Assembly (NCBI RefSeq): GCF_008364845.1
Contig: NZ_VTTP01000003.1
Span: 124,001-188,000 of the forward strand
Length of the DNA: 64,000 bases
Reading direction: 5' to 3'
Origin: Actinotalea subterranea
Lineage (GTDB): Bacteria; Actinomycetota; Actinomycetes; Actinomycetales; Cellulomonadaceae
Of this stretch, positions 25,146-33,443 are shown piece after piece. The notes beneath the pieces are model-generated. The model made no database searches, was not told the origin of the DNA, and was given only the letters and a program-made list of their open reading frames with translations. Positions within the stretch are counted from its first letter, which is position 1; every line of letters starts with the position of its first letter. The position numbers and the translations under genes were made by a program.

Positions 25146-27236
25146 ATGGACCAGGCAGCAACGCCGAGGATCCGCAACGTGGCCCTGGTGGGCCACAGCG
25201 GTGCCGGCAAGACGACGCTCGTCGAAGCGCTCCTCAGCCGAGCCGGGGTCATCCCCCGCGTCGGCCGGGTCGAGGACGGCTCGACCGTGTGCGACACCGA
25301 GCCCGAGGAGATCAAGCGCGGGATCTCGCTCTCCCCCACGATCGCCCCGTTCACCTGGAAGGCGTCCGACGGCGAGACGTACAAGGTCAACGTCATCGAC
25401 ACGCCCGGTTACGCCGACTTCGCGGGCGGCGTCGACGCCGCGCTGTCCGTCGCGGACCTCGTGGTCGCCGTCGTGAGCGCCGTGGACGGTGTCGAGGTCG
25501 GCACCGAGACCGTGTGGGAGCAGGCCGCCGCCGCGGGCATCCCGCGCATGGTGTTCGTCACCAAGGAGGACAAGCCCCGCGCCGACTTCCACCGCGTCCT
25601 GGACCAGCTCCGCGCGACGTTCGGGCCAGGGTTCGTCCCCCTCGAGCTGCCGATCGGCGAAGAGGAGGCCTTCCACGGGGTGGCCGACGTGCTCTCCGAC
25701 CAGGGCTTCGAGTACGCCGCCGACGGGACCCACCACGCGGGCGCGATGCCCGACGACGTGGCCGAGGAGGAGCGTCGCCTGCACGACGAGGTCGCCGAGG
25801 AGATCGTGTCCGGGGACGACGAGCAGCTCGAGCGCTACCTCGGCGGCGAGGTGCCCGGCGCGGCCGACCTCGAGCGTGCCCTCGTCCACGAGGTCCGCGA
25901 CTGCCAGGAGTTCCCCGTGCTCGTCGGCTCCGCGCTGACGGGCGTCGGCGTCGACCGCCTGGCGGACTACATCTGCGAGCTCGGGCCGTCGCCCGCAGAC
26001 AGGCCCGCGCGTGTCATCGTCGGCGAGCAGGAACCCGGCGTCGGCGGGTCGGAGATCTCGGTCGCGTCGGACCCCGCCGGGGACACCCTGCTGCACGTGT
26101 TCCGCACGGTCGCGGACCCGTTCGTCGGGCAGGTGTCGGTGTTCAAGGTCCTCGCGGGGACGGTCGGCAACGAGGACCACCTGACGAACGCCGCGACGGG
26201 CGCGAACGAGCGGCTCCACGGGCTCTTCTTCCTCCGCGGCAAGGAGCACCTGCCGACCGACCGCGTCGTGGCCGGCGACATCGCGGCCGTCGCGAAGCTC
26301 ACCGCGACGCCCACGGGCTCGACGCTGTCGAAGCGCGGGACGCCAGCGCGCGTCGTCGCACCCCCGGCGCGGCCGACCCCGTACGCGCTCGCCCTCAAGC
26401 CGCTGACCCAGGCCGACGACGACAAGCTGTCCTCGGCCCTCCAGCGCCTCGTCGGCGAGGACCCGACGCTGATGATCGACCGCACCGCCCACGCGGGCCA
26501 GACCGTGCTCCGCGGCACGGGCGACACGCACCTCGCGGTGGCGCTCGAGCGGCTAGCCCGCAAGTTCGGCGTCAACGTGACGACCGAGCCGGTCCGCATC
26601 GCGTACCGCGAGACCATCGCCGGGACCGTCGAGGCCGAGGGCAAGCTCAAGAAGCAGTCGGGCGGGCACGGGCAGTTCGCCGTCGCTCAGCTGCGGGTGA
26701 GCCCGACGGCGCGTGGCGAGGGGTCGGTGTTCGTCGACTCGATCGTCGGCGGCTCCATCCCGCGCAACTACATCCCGGCCGTCGAGCGCGGCGTCATGGA
26801 GGCGATGGCGGCGGGCGGCGTGCACGGGTTCCCGGTCGTCGACGTGCGCGTCGAGTGCTACGAGGGCAAGTACCACTCGGTCGACTCGTCCGACATGGCG
26901 TTCCGGACCGCCGCGTCCCACGGGCTGCGCGAGGCGCTGACGAAGGCGGGCTCCGTGGTGCTCGAGCCCGTGTCGCTCGTGACCGTGACCGTCCCGGCGG
27001 CGCTCCAGGGCGACGTGATGGGTGACCTCTCGGCTCGCCGCGGCCGCATCGCGGGGACCGACACGTTGCCCGACGGCCGCCAGCAGATCCAGGCGATGGT
27101 GCCGGAGGCCGAGATCGGCCGGTACGTGCTCGACCTGCGCTCGCTCACGGGCGGCCGCGGGACGTTCACGGCGGTCCACGACCACTACGACGTGGTGCCG
27201 CCGCACCTGGTGGAGAAGATCTCCGCGGCGAGCTGA
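25146..27236 (+). CDS. EF-G-like GTPase (EF-G2 type)
   Basis: A 696-residue translational GTPase paralogue with the EF-G layout: G domain, domain II, and domains III-V (LALKPLTQADDDKLSSALQRL onward; domain IV with GGSIPRNYIPAVERGV; domain V with VPAALQGDVMGDLSARRGRI). The P-loop GHSGAGKT starts at Gly16 and the G3 motif is D85-TPG. G4 reads T139-KED instead of NKxD, so guanine recognition deviates from true EF-G. This matches the EF-G2 proteins found beside normal EF-G in actinobacteria, whose role is unclear. AAGGAG lies seven bases before the ATG and TAGCCT (25102-25107) is a likely -10. No ribosomal genes are nearby. Confidence 0.9.
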   Translation: MDQAATPRIRNVALVGHSGAGKTTLVEALLSRAGVIPRVGRVEDGSTVCDTEPEEIKRGISLSPTIAPFTWKASDGETYKVNVIDTPGYADFAGGVDAALSVADLVVAVVSAVDGVEVGTETVWEQAAAAGIPRMVFVTKEDKPRADFHRVLDQLRATFGPGFVPLELPIGEEEAFHGVADVLSDQGFEYAADGTHHAGAMPDDVAEEERRLHDEVAEEIVSGDDEQLERYLGGEVPGAADLERALVHEVRDCQEFPVLVGSALTGVGVDRLADYICELGPSPADRPARVIVGEQEPGVGGSEISVASDPAGDTLLHVFRTVADPFVGQVSVFKVLAGTVGNEDHLTNAATGANERLHGLFFLRGKEHLPTDRVVAGDIAAVAKLTATPTGSTLSKRGTPARVVAPPARPTPYALALKPLTQADDDKLSSALQRLVGEDPTLMIDRTAHAGQTVLRGTGDTHLAVALERLARKFGVNVTTEPVRIAYRETIAGTVEAEGKLKKQSGGHGQFAVAQLRVSPTARGEGSVFVDSIVGGSIPRNYIPAVERGVMEAMAAGGVHGFPVVDVRVECYEGKYHSVDSSDMAFRTAASHGLREALTKAGSVVLEPVSLVTVTVPAALQGDVMGDLSARRGRIAGTDTLPDGRQQIQAMVPEAEIGRYVLDLRSLTGGRGTFTAVHDHYDVVPPHLVEKISAAS

Positions 27237-27350
27237 GCCCTCCGGTCGGACCCGACCGAGACCTCTCCTGCCCGCGGCCGAGCTGGCCTCTCCGGCACCC
27301 CCGCCCCGCCCCGCCCCAGAACTGCCCTGGCCGCCGAGACTGGCTGCCGG

Positions 27351-27378
27351 CGAGGGCGAGGGCGAGGGCGAGGGCGAG
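27351..27378. repeat. CGAGGG hexamer tandem repeat
   Basis: Four and two-thirds copies of CGAGGG directly precede the iron-box-like site and promoter of the siderophore-interacting protein. The tract sits where upstream promoter contacts would be, and copy number could change by slippage. The rest of 27237-27350 is C-rich without a gene. Confidence 0.8.
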
Positions 27379-27393
27379 TTAGGGTGACCTTAG
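27379..27393. promoter_or_regulatory. Iron-box-like DtxR/IdeR site
   Basis: TTAGGGTGACCTTA agrees at 12 of 14 positions with the inner part of the iron-box consensus TWAGSCTWACCTWA. It lies 35-49 bases before the likely start of a siderophore-interacting reductase, a typical iron-repressed gene. The left outer part of the 19-base consensus is not conserved. Confidence 0.5.
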
Positions 27394-27427
27394 GCGCATG
27401 CCGATGTCACCTCGCGACGGGACTCCG

Positions 27428-28378
27428 ATGAGCACATCTTCCAGCTCGACCGCTCAGGCGCGCGGGGCGACCTCCCGCCGGAGCGGGGTCGGCACGGGCG
27501 GCCCCGCCGTCGCGGGCGCGCCGACGTCGCCGGTGCGGAAGGTGCCGTTGCGGATGGCGGCGCGGCGGCTCACGGTGCTGCGCGTGGTGGACCTGAGCCG
27601 GAGCATGCGTCGGGTGGTGCTCGGCGGGCCGGAGCTGGCGGGGTTCGTCTCGGACGGGCCGATCGACCACTTCAAGCTCTTCTTCCCGGACGCGTCCGGC
27701 GCGTTGGTCATGCCGCGGCTAGATGAGGAGCGGTGGGTCAACCGCGATGAGCCGGGGCTGCTGTACCGGGACTACACGGTCCGCACCTTCGGGGTGCCGG
27801 CGCTGACGCACGACGCAGCGGTCGACGAGCTTGTGGTGGACCTCGCGGTCCACGACCACGGACCGGCCGGCCGGTGGGCAGGTCAGGCCGCGCCCGGGCA
27901 GGAGCTGGGGACGCTGGGTCCGCGGAGCACCAAGGCCGCGCCGTTGGACCGTGACTGGTACGTGCTCGCGGGCGACGAGACGGGGCTGCCCGGGGTGCTG
28001 AACTGGCTGGACCGGTTGCCTGAGCAGGCTCCGGTCCAGGTGTTCCTCGAGGTCGACGGCCCGGCTGACGAGGTGGAGCTCTCTGCTCGGGCGGCGATGA
28101 CGGTGACGTGGCTCCACCGCAACGGGGCACCCGCTGGGTCGACGTCGCTGCTCTCGGACGCGGTGGCTGCCGCGGACTTCGGTGCGCGCGCCGCCGGCGA
28201 GAGCACGGGCACGGGCACGGGCCTGGGTTGGGTGTGGGCCGCCGCGGAGGCGAGCGCCGTGCGCGCGATCCGCACGCATGTGACCGCGGAACGCGGGCTC
28301 GACCGGTCGTCGTTCGCGATGACGGGCTTCTGGCGCCTGGGCGTCGAGAATTTCGACCACCACTCGCCCGAGGCCTGA
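27428..28378 (+). CDS. Siderophore-interacting FAD/NAD(P)H reductase
   Basis: About 316 residues. After a Ser/Thr/Gly-rich leader the fold begins RRLTVLRVVDLSRSMRRVVLGGPEL. The FAD motif is RDYTVRTFGVPA (RxYTxR), followed by HGPAGRWAGQAAPGQELGTLGPR and an NAD(P)-binding half with WYVLAGDETGLPGVLNWL. The C-terminal WAAAEASAVRAIRTHVTAERGL and GFWRLG are family signatures. These ViuB-like proteins release iron from ferric siderophores in the cytoplasm. Possible starts are ATG 27398, 27404 and 27428; I prefer 27428 because the iron-box-like element ends at 27393. No siderophore transporter lies next to it here. Confidence 0.88.
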   Translation: MSTSSSSTAQARGATSRRSGVGTGGPAVAGAPTSPVRKVPLRMAARRLTVLRVVDLSRSMRRVVLGGPELAGFVSDGPIDHFKLFFPDASGALVMPRLDEERWVNRDEPGLLYRDYTVRTFGVPALTHDAAVDELVVDLAVHDHGPAGRWAGQAAPGQELGTLGPRSTKAAPLDRDWYVLAGDETGLPGVLNWLDRLPEQAPVQVFLEVDGPADEVELSARAAMTVTWLHRNGAPAGSTSLLSDAVAAADFGARAAGESTGTGTGLGWVWAAAEASAVRAIRTHVTAERGLDRSSFAMTGFWRLGVENFDHHSPEA

Positions 28379-28474
28379 CGCCGATCGCTCGGGAGTCGCG
28401 TCGATCGCTCGGGAGCCGCGTCGGCGAGGCCGGCTGCGGCTCGGCAGATGGGCGACTGCAAGGCGCCGACGACA

Positions 28475-28509
28475 CCGGCCGGCGCCCGCTGCGTGCGGGC
28501 GCCGGCCGG
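28475..28509. terminator. Strong bidirectional GC hairpin
   Basis: CCGGCCGGCGCCCGC (28475-28489) pairs perfectly over 15 bases with GCGGGCGCCGGCCGG (28495-28509) around loop TGCGT. It lies between the convergent siderophore reductase and binding-protein genes. No U-tract follows. Confidence 0.75.
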
Positions 28510-28556
28510 CTGCTCACGTCGCACCATGACCGGGTCAGCCACCGAACGACCCCCAG

Positions 28557-28629
28557 GTGGGCGGCCGCCGAGCGAGGCCCCGGGTGGGTGGGTGCCGAGC
28601 GAGGCCCCGGATGGGCGGCCGCCGAACGG
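28557..28629. repeat. 27-base tandem repeat, 2.7 copies
   Basis: A 27-base unit containing GCCGAGCGAGGCCCCGG runs 28557-28583, 28584-28610 and, partial, 28611-28629. A separate direct repeat (GATCGCTCGGGAGYCGCGTC) lies near 28383-28423. The interval 28379-28667 otherwise holds only the hairpin at 28475 and no supported gene. Confidence 0.75.
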
Positions 28630-28667
28630 TCGTGAGGTACTCAGCCGCGACCTAGAGCCGGTCGGGC

Positions 28668-29675
28668 TCAGCCGCCGAGCGCGGCGTCCGAGGAGAAGAC
28701 GAGGCCGACGCTGATCGCGCCGCTTGTCAGGGCCGACTTGGTCTGCGGGCCGCCCGCGTCGAGCGAGCTGAAGGAGCCCGCCTCGAAGCCGTAGACGTCC
28801 TCGAGCCCGGCCTGGCACTTGGGCCGCTCCGGGCACTCCGGCGGACCGCCGAGGACTGTGCCCTCACCGGAGCACTTCTCGGCGAGCTCGGTCAGGGTGC
28901 TGACGCCGTACGTGTCGGCGAACTCCTGGGTGACCGCGAAGGCGTTCTGGTCCTGGGCCTGGGACGGGGCGCCGAAGACGATGCCCACCTGGTCACCGAG
29001 CTGCTGGAGGGCACCGACCGTCTCGCCGAGGTCCGAGGACGACACGGCTTCCGCGTCCGCGCCGTTGACCTTGCCGTTGAGGAAGTCGGCCATGGTCGCC
29101 GCGTACTCGGGGACGACCTGGACCTCACCCTTCTCGAGCGCGGGCTCGTAGAGCTCGCGGTTGCCGATCTGCTGCACCGTCACGTCGTACCCGACGGCCG
29201 TGAGGGCGATCTTGTAGAGCTCGGCGAGGGTCTGGTTCTCGCTGAAGTTGGCCGCCCCGACGGTGAGGGGCCCGCTCTGGGTCGCGGTGATGGTCGCCGT
29301 CAGGTCGTTGGCCTCGGCGTACTCCTCGGCGGCGACGACCGGCGTCTTGCGGTCGATGTCGACGGCCTTGTTGAGGTCGATGAGCGCGGCCGTGTCGAGG
29401 CTGTCGGAGACCGCGTCGAGCGCCGCGACGAGGTCGGGGTTAGCGGCCTCGGCGTTGATGGCCGGGATCACGTTGTCCGTGTTCTGGAGCAGCTGGTCGT
29501 CCTCGAGGACCACGAGCTGGTCGCCTGCGACGGGGACGCAGCCCGCGGCCCCGCCCTCGGTCGAGGTCTCGGGAGCCTCAGCGCCCGAGGAGCCGGCCTC
29601 GCCGCAGGCGGTGAGGAAGCCTGTCAGGGCCAGCAGGCCGGCGGCTCCCGCCGCCAGTCGAGCATGTGCGCGCAC
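28668..29675 (-). CDS. Compatible-solute (glycine betaine/choline type) binding lipoprotein, permuted
   Basis: A 335-residue lipoprotein (lipobox Cys24 in GFLTACGEA) of the OpuAC/ProX-like family. The order of parts is unusual. Residues 53-125 (LVVLEDD, NPDLVAALDAVSDSLDTAALIDLNKAVDIDRKTP) look like the segment that normally ends these proteins. Residues 137-335 begin with the usual N-terminal strand (LTVGAANFSENQTLAELYKIAL) and stop where that last segment should follow (SVGLVFSSDAALGG). Cysteines 46, 268, 281 and 287 could form disulfides. It should deliver an osmoprotectant to the permeases at 30837-32224, although an APH-like gene lies between. Confidence 0.85.
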   Translation of the reverse strand: MRAHARLAAGAAGLLALTGFLTACGEAGSSGAEAPETSTEGGAAGCVPVAGDQLVVLEDDQLLQNTDNVIPAINAEAANPDLVAALDAVSDSLDTAALIDLNKAVDIDRKTPVVAAEEYAEANDLTATITATQSGPLTVGAANFSENQTLAELYKIALTAVGYDVTVQQIGNRELYEPALEKGEVQVVPEYAATMADFLNGKVNGADAEAVSSSDLGETVGALQQLGDQVGIVFGAPSQAQDQNAFAVTQEFADTYGVSTLTELAEKCSGEGTVLGGPPECPERPKCQAGLEDVYGFEAGSFSSLDAGGPQTKSALTSGAISVGLVFSSDAALGG

Positions 29676-29990
29676 TGCATCCCGCCTTTCGTGTCCCGGC
29701 GCGATCCTGATGACCGGCCGCGTGTCCGGCGGGCGACGTCACCGCCACCCGCTCCGTCGATGCCAACACGCACGGGTGCGCGCCACCATCCCTTTCTCAT
29801 GCCCGACGGGCGTTCCGTGACCGAATCGTCACCTTCGCCCCGTCGGCACTACTGCATCACGGACCACTGACACGGGCACGCGCAGGCCCGGCGAGCCGAT
29901 CGGCGCGGCTGCCCCGGGCACCCGGCCCGACGTCACGCGCGTCGGCGGCGCCCGCCACGTCACGGGGGTGTCGACGTACACGCAGGGCGC
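29676..29990. other. Intergenic region upstream of the binding lipoprotein
   Basis: About 315 bases between the start of the binding protein and the end of the APH-like gene, both on the minus strand. It must hold the promoter of the binding protein unless that gene is read through from upstream. The stretch 29790-29870 is slightly less GC-rich. I see no ORF worth keeping and no clear hairpin. Confidence 0.6.
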
Positions 29991-30740
29991 TCAGTCGACG
30001 AGTCCCGGAGCGTGCTCCACGACCCAGTCCGCGTCGCGGAGATACAGGTCGACGTGCCGCAGGAGCTCAGCGTCCCCGTCCGCGCGTGCCCGCGTGAACC
30101 GCGCGAGCTCCGTGAGCCGCTCGACGACGGTGCCGAGCAGGTCGGCCGGGCCGATGTCACCGTAGGCGCGGCACAGGAGCTCCAGGCGGCGGCGACGCTC
30201 CCGGTCGGGAACGGGTCCGCTGTCGGCTGCGGCCGGGCCCAGGGGGACGAGCCGGTACGCCAGGTACGCGAGGTCCCATGAACGCGGGCCCGGAGCGGCC
30301 GTGTCCCAGTCGATCAGGGCGACGAGGCGACGGTCCCGGAAGACCATGTTGTACGGGGCCGCGTCGTTGTGGCACACCACCTCGGCGGGCTCGCGCGGCT
30401 CCAGCCGCCACACGGACTCGGCCCTGTCAAACGACACGGACGCGTCGTGCACGCTCCGTAGCAGCGCCACCGACTCGGCCAGCACCTCGTCGCTGAACAC
30501 CCACGAGGGCATGGGGTACGTCGGGACCTCGCCGGGGACGTACTCCGTGACGTCACGCCCCTGCTCGTCGGTCCCCAGCGGGCGCGGGGTCGTCCGGACG
30601 CCCTGCGCGTGCAGGTGTCGCAGCAGGCGCTGGATCGTGGGCGTCCAGGGTCCGGGGGCACGGCGCACGGTCTCGCCTGACCGCACGGCACCGTCCATGC
30701 CTCCGCCCGGCAGCCGGGTCTCGTGGTCCTGATCACTCAC
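29991..30740 (-). CDS. Aminoglycoside phosphotransferase-fold kinase
   Basis: A 249-residue protein with the APH/choline-kinase catalytic core: the loop VCHNDAAPYNMVF (Asp126 as probable base, Asn131) and the metal-binding ALIDWDTAAPGP (Asp144/Asp146), followed by SWDLAYLAYRLVPL. The N-terminal lobe is short, without an evident Gly-rich loop. Such proteins phosphorylate hydroxyl groups on small molecules. True antibiotic resistance is possible but unproven, and a choline or other metabolite kinase would fit the neighbouring osmoprotectant transporter. TAGCGT stands exactly six bases before the GTG start, predicting a leaderless mRNA. Confidence 0.85.
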   Translation of the reverse strand: MSDQDHETRLPGGGMDGAVRSGETVRRAPGPWTPTIQRLLRHLHAQGVRTTPRPLGTDEQGRDVTEYVPGEVPTYPMPSWVFSDEVLAESVALLRSVHDASVSFDRAESVWRLEPREPAEVVCHNDAAPYNMVFRDRRLVALIDWDTAAPGPRSWDLAYLAYRLVPLGPAAADSGPVPDRERRRRLELLCRAYGDIGPADLLGTVVERLTELARFTRARADGDAELLRHVDLYLRDADWVVEHAPGLVD

Positions 30741-30836
30741 GGTCCGACGCTAGTGGCCTCAGGTCGACCCGTCCGGAGCGAGCAGCGCCCGTCAGGACTA
30801 CCCGTCCCTACCCCCGGCGCGCCGGCACCCGTCGCG

Positions 30837-31538
30837 TCACGCGCGGCCCGCCTGACCACGTCGGGCCCGACGCAGGGGTCGCGGCGTGACGGCCCGCTCA
30901 CCGGCCGCGAGGAGCAGGTCGGCGAGCAGCGCGAGGAGCGCGACGAGCACACCGCCGGCGAGGATCTGCCCGCCCCCGACGGCCATGCCGAGCCCGAACC
31001 CCGCGCTGATGATCTGGCCGAGCCCTCCCCCGTTGACGAACGAGGCGAGCGCCGCCGTGGCGACCACCTGCACCGCCGCGGTGCGGAAGCCCGCGGCCAG
31101 GTAGGGCACCGCGAGCGGCAGCTCGACGCGGCGCAGCACCTGGCCCGAGGAGAGACCCATGCCGAGGGCGGCGTCGCGCGCCTCGGGGTCCGCCTGGAGC
31201 ACCCCGGTGTGGGCGGTGGCGAGGAGCGGCGGCACGGCGAACACCGCGAGCGCGACGATCACGGGTGCGCGCCCGAACCCCAGGAACGTCAGGGGCAGGA
31301 TGGTGAGCAGCGCGATGACCGGGATTGCGAGCGAGATGTTGGACAGCACGACGACGAGCCCGCCGCCGCGCCGCGCGTGGCCGAGCCACAGCCCCAGGGG
31401 CCACGCGACGAGGCACCCGATCGCGACGGCCGCGACCGAGATGACGAGGTGCTCGCCGAGCCGGTCCAGGATGCCGCCGGGGTTGGTCCAGTTGAGCGGG
31501 TCGTTGACCCACGCGAACGCCTGCTCGAGCGGGTTCAT
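30837..31538 (-). CDS. Osmoprotectant ABC transporter permease
   Basis: A 233-residue inner-membrane protein of the OpuB/OpuC permease type, with about six hydrophobic segments. Landmarks are LVISVAAVAIGCLVAWPLGLWL, the conserved LSNISLAIPVIALLTILP, the ATPase-docking loop ARDAALGMGLSSGQVLRRVELPLAVP, and FVNGGGLGQII near the C-terminus. The ATG at 31536-31538 overlaps the stop of the sister permease (ATGA). Two permeases plus a divergent ATPase and a downstream binding protein make up one importer for glycine betaine, choline, carnitine or similar. Confidence 0.93.
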   Translation of the reverse strand: MNPLEQAFAWVNDPLNWTNPGGILDRLGEHLVISVAAVAIGCLVAWPLGLWLGHARRGGGLVVVLSNISLAIPVIALLTILPLTFLGFGRAPVIVALAVFAVPPLLATAHTGVLQADPEARDAALGMGLSSGQVLRRVELPLAVPYLAAGFRTAAVQVVATAALASFVNGGGLGQIISAGFGLGMAVGGGQILAGGVLVALLALLADLLLAAGERAVTPRPLRRARRGQAGRA

Positions 31539-32224
31539 GCGGCCACCCGCCGCGCGGCCCACGGGGTGAGCAGGCGACCGACGCCGGCGATCGCCAGGTC
31601 CAGGACCAGCGCGAGCAGCACGCACAGGACGGTCCCGGTGAGGATCTCCGCCTTGTAGAAGTTGTTGCGGAAGCCCCCGAGGATGAGCTGCCCGAGCCCA
31701 CCGTGCCCCACCAGCACGCCGACGGTGGTCAGGGCGACGGTCGAGACCGTCGCGAGCCGCAGCCCCGTGAGGATCCCGGGCAGGGCCAGCGGGAGGTCGA
31801 TGCGCAGCAGGCGGCCGAACCTGCCATAGCCCATGCCCTCAGCGGCGTCCCGCACCTCGGCGGGCACCTGGGTGAGGCCCGCGAGCGTGTTGCGGATGAT
31901 CAGGAGCAGCGCGTACAGCACGAGACCGAGCACCACGGTGCGTGTCCCCGTCCCCAGGTACGGTGCCACGAACGCGAAGAGAGCGAGCGAGGGCACCGTG
32001 TACAGCACACCCGTCACTGCGAGGATCGGCCCTGTGAGGCGCCGGAACCAGTACGCGGCGACCGCCAGCGGGATGGCCACGGCGGCGGCGATCAGCACCG
32101 ACTGGCCGGTCAGTTCCGCATGCTCGCGCAGCGCGTTCAGCACCGTCCCGGAGTTGTCCCGCAGGTACTGCGCGGAGAACCACGGGTTCCCAGGATCCGC
32201 GACGTAGGCCAGAGGCGAGGACAT
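31535..32224 (-). CDS. Osmoprotectant ABC transporter permease
   Basis: A 229-residue sister permease. Key parts are LTGQSVLIAAAVAIPLAVAAYWF, the VLYTVPSLALFAFVAPYLG segment, the docking loop EVRDAAEGMGYGRFGRLLRIDLPLALP and VGHGGLGQLILGG. The ATG at 32222-32224 is preceded at exactly six bases by TAGCGT on the same strand (32236-32231), a good leaderless arrangement. This places its promoter inside the first codons of the divergent ATPase gene as annotated. It forms the channel with the overlapping gene downstream. Confidence 0.93.
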   Translation of the reverse strand: MSSPLAYVADPGNPWFSAQYLRDNSGTVLNALREHAELTGQSVLIAAAVAIPLAVAAYWFRRLTGPILAVTGVLYTVPSLALFAFVAPYLGTGTRTVVLGLVLYALLLIIRNTLAGLTQVPAEVRDAAEGMGYGRFGRLLRIDLPLALPGILTGLRLATVSTVALTTVGVLVGHGGLGQLILGGFRNNFYKAEILTGTVLCVLLALVLDLAIAGVGRLLTPWAARRVAA

Positions 32225-32226
32225 AC

Positions 32227-33315
32227 GTGGACGCTACCCCGGCCCTGCGACAGGGCGACCTTCCCGACGAGCCCGCTGCCCCGCGGACCGGCTCACCCCC
32301 GGCCGGGGGCCCGGCGACGGCCTCCACCGGGTCGGCGGCCTCGATCACGCTCGAGCAGATCCGCAAGGACTACGCCGGCGGCACCGTCGCCGTCGAGGAC
32401 CTGAGCCTGCACGTCCCGGCGGGTGAGCTCGTCGTGCTCATCGGGCCGTCGGGGTGCGGCAAGTCCACTGTCCTGCGGATGATCAACCGGCTCGTGGAGC
32501 CGACGTCGGGCCGCATCCTGCTCGACGACGAGGACGTGACGACCGCGGACCCGGTCCAGCTGCGCCGGCGCATGGGCTACGTCATCCAGAACGTCGGCCT
32601 GTTCCCGCACCAGACCATCGCCACCAACGTCGGGACGGTCCCCCGGCTGCTCGGGTGGCCGACGGCGCGCATCCGCGAGCGCACCGAGGAGCTCCTCGAG
32701 CTCGTGGGCCTCGACCCGGCCCGGTACGGCCCGCGCTACCCCAACGAGCTCTCCGGCGGGCAGCGCCAGCGCGTCGGCGTCGCCCGCGCCCTCGCCGCCG
32801 ACCCCGTCGTGCTGCTCATGGACGAGCCGTTCTCCGCGGTCGACCCGATCGCCCGGGCGCGGCTCCAGGATGAGTTCCTGCGCCTCCAGGCCGACGTCCG
32901 CAAGACGATCGTGCTCGTCACTCACGACCTCGACGAGGCCGTGCGGCTCGGCGACCGCATCGCGATCCTGTCCCAGGGCGGCCGGCTCGAGCAGTACGCG
33001 GACCCGCGCACCGTGCTCGGCGAACCCAGCTCGCCGTTCGTGCGCGAGTTCGTCGGCGGGGACCGCGCGATCCGGCGCCTCGTCGTCACCCCGGTGACGA
33101 GGGACCTCCTGGCCCCGCTCGCGACGGTCGAGGACGCGGCGGGCCTGCCGACGATCGCCCTGGGCGCGTCGCTGTACGACGCGCTCGCGGTGCTCCTGAC
33201 GACCAACGCCGACGTCGCACGCGTGACCGACGGCGGCCGGGCCGTCGGCGCGCTGAGCCGCCACCGGCTGCTCAGCATCGACTACCCGGCCGACGTCGTC
33301 GACCAGCGCGAGTAG
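32227..33315 (+). CDS. Osmoprotectant ABC transporter ATP-binding protein
   Basis: A 362-residue ATPase. About 38 non-conserved Pro/Ala-rich residues precede ITLEQIRKDYAGGTVAVEDL. Walker A is GPSGCGKST, the Q-loop VIQNVGLFPHQTI, the signature ELSGGQRQRVGVARAL, Walker B VVLLMDEPFSAVDP and the H-loop LVTHDLDEAV. After residue 270 a short regulatory extension resembles one CBS-like unit (ALAVLLTTNADVARVTDGGRAVGALSRHRLL). The GTG at 32227 lies two bases from the divergent permease start and has no ribosome site or proper -10, yet no ATG, GTG or TTG follows before the conserved domain. The start is therefore uncertain; the function is not. Confidence 0.9.
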   Translation: MDATPALRQGDLPDEPAAPRTGSPPAGGPATASTGSAASITLEQIRKDYAGGTVAVEDLSLHVPAGELVVLIGPSGCGKSTVLRMINRLVEPTSGRILLDDEDVTTADPVQLRRRMGYVIQNVGLFPHQTIATNVGTVPRLLGWPTARIRERTEELLELVGLDPARYGPRYPNELSGGQRQRVGVARALAADPVVLLMDEPFSAVDPIARARLQDEFLRLQADVRKTIVLVTHDLDEAVRLGDRIAILSQGGRLEQYADPRTVLGEPSSPFVREFVGGDRAIRRLVVTPVTRDLLAPLATVEDAAGLPTIALGASLYDALAVLLTTNADVARVTDGGRAVGALSRHRLLSIDYPADVVDQRE

Positions 33316-33320
33316 CGACC

Positions 33321-33380
33321 CGCCCGCGAGCGGCGCTCAGGCGCCCGGCCCGCCCGCGAGCGGAGCTCAGGCGCCCGGCC
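33321..33380. repeat. 30-base tandem duplication
   Basis: Two adjacent 30-base units (33321-33350 and 33351-33380) differ at a single base. Each contains CGCCCGCGAGCGG and GCGCCCGG, able to fold into small hairpins. They follow the ATPase stop codon and precede the convergent flavoprotein gene, so a role in transcription ending is possible. Confidence 0.85.
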
Positions 33381-33443
33381 GCCAGGTCCTCGGGGACGCC
33401 GGAGCCTCAGGCGGGCAGCGACGTCGCCCGCTGGTCCGCGCCG

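Noticed and set aside
28448-28714. Plus-strand 88-codon ORF with GGRPPSEAP repeats
   Set aside because: It is produced by the 27-base tandem repeat and crosses the strong hairpin and the end of the binding-protein gene; no ribosome site or homology.
29991-30740. Call of the APH-fold gene as an aminoglycoside resistance gene
   Set aside because: Only the general kinase motifs are visible; this fold also covers choline, homoserine and other kinases, and no resistance context is present.
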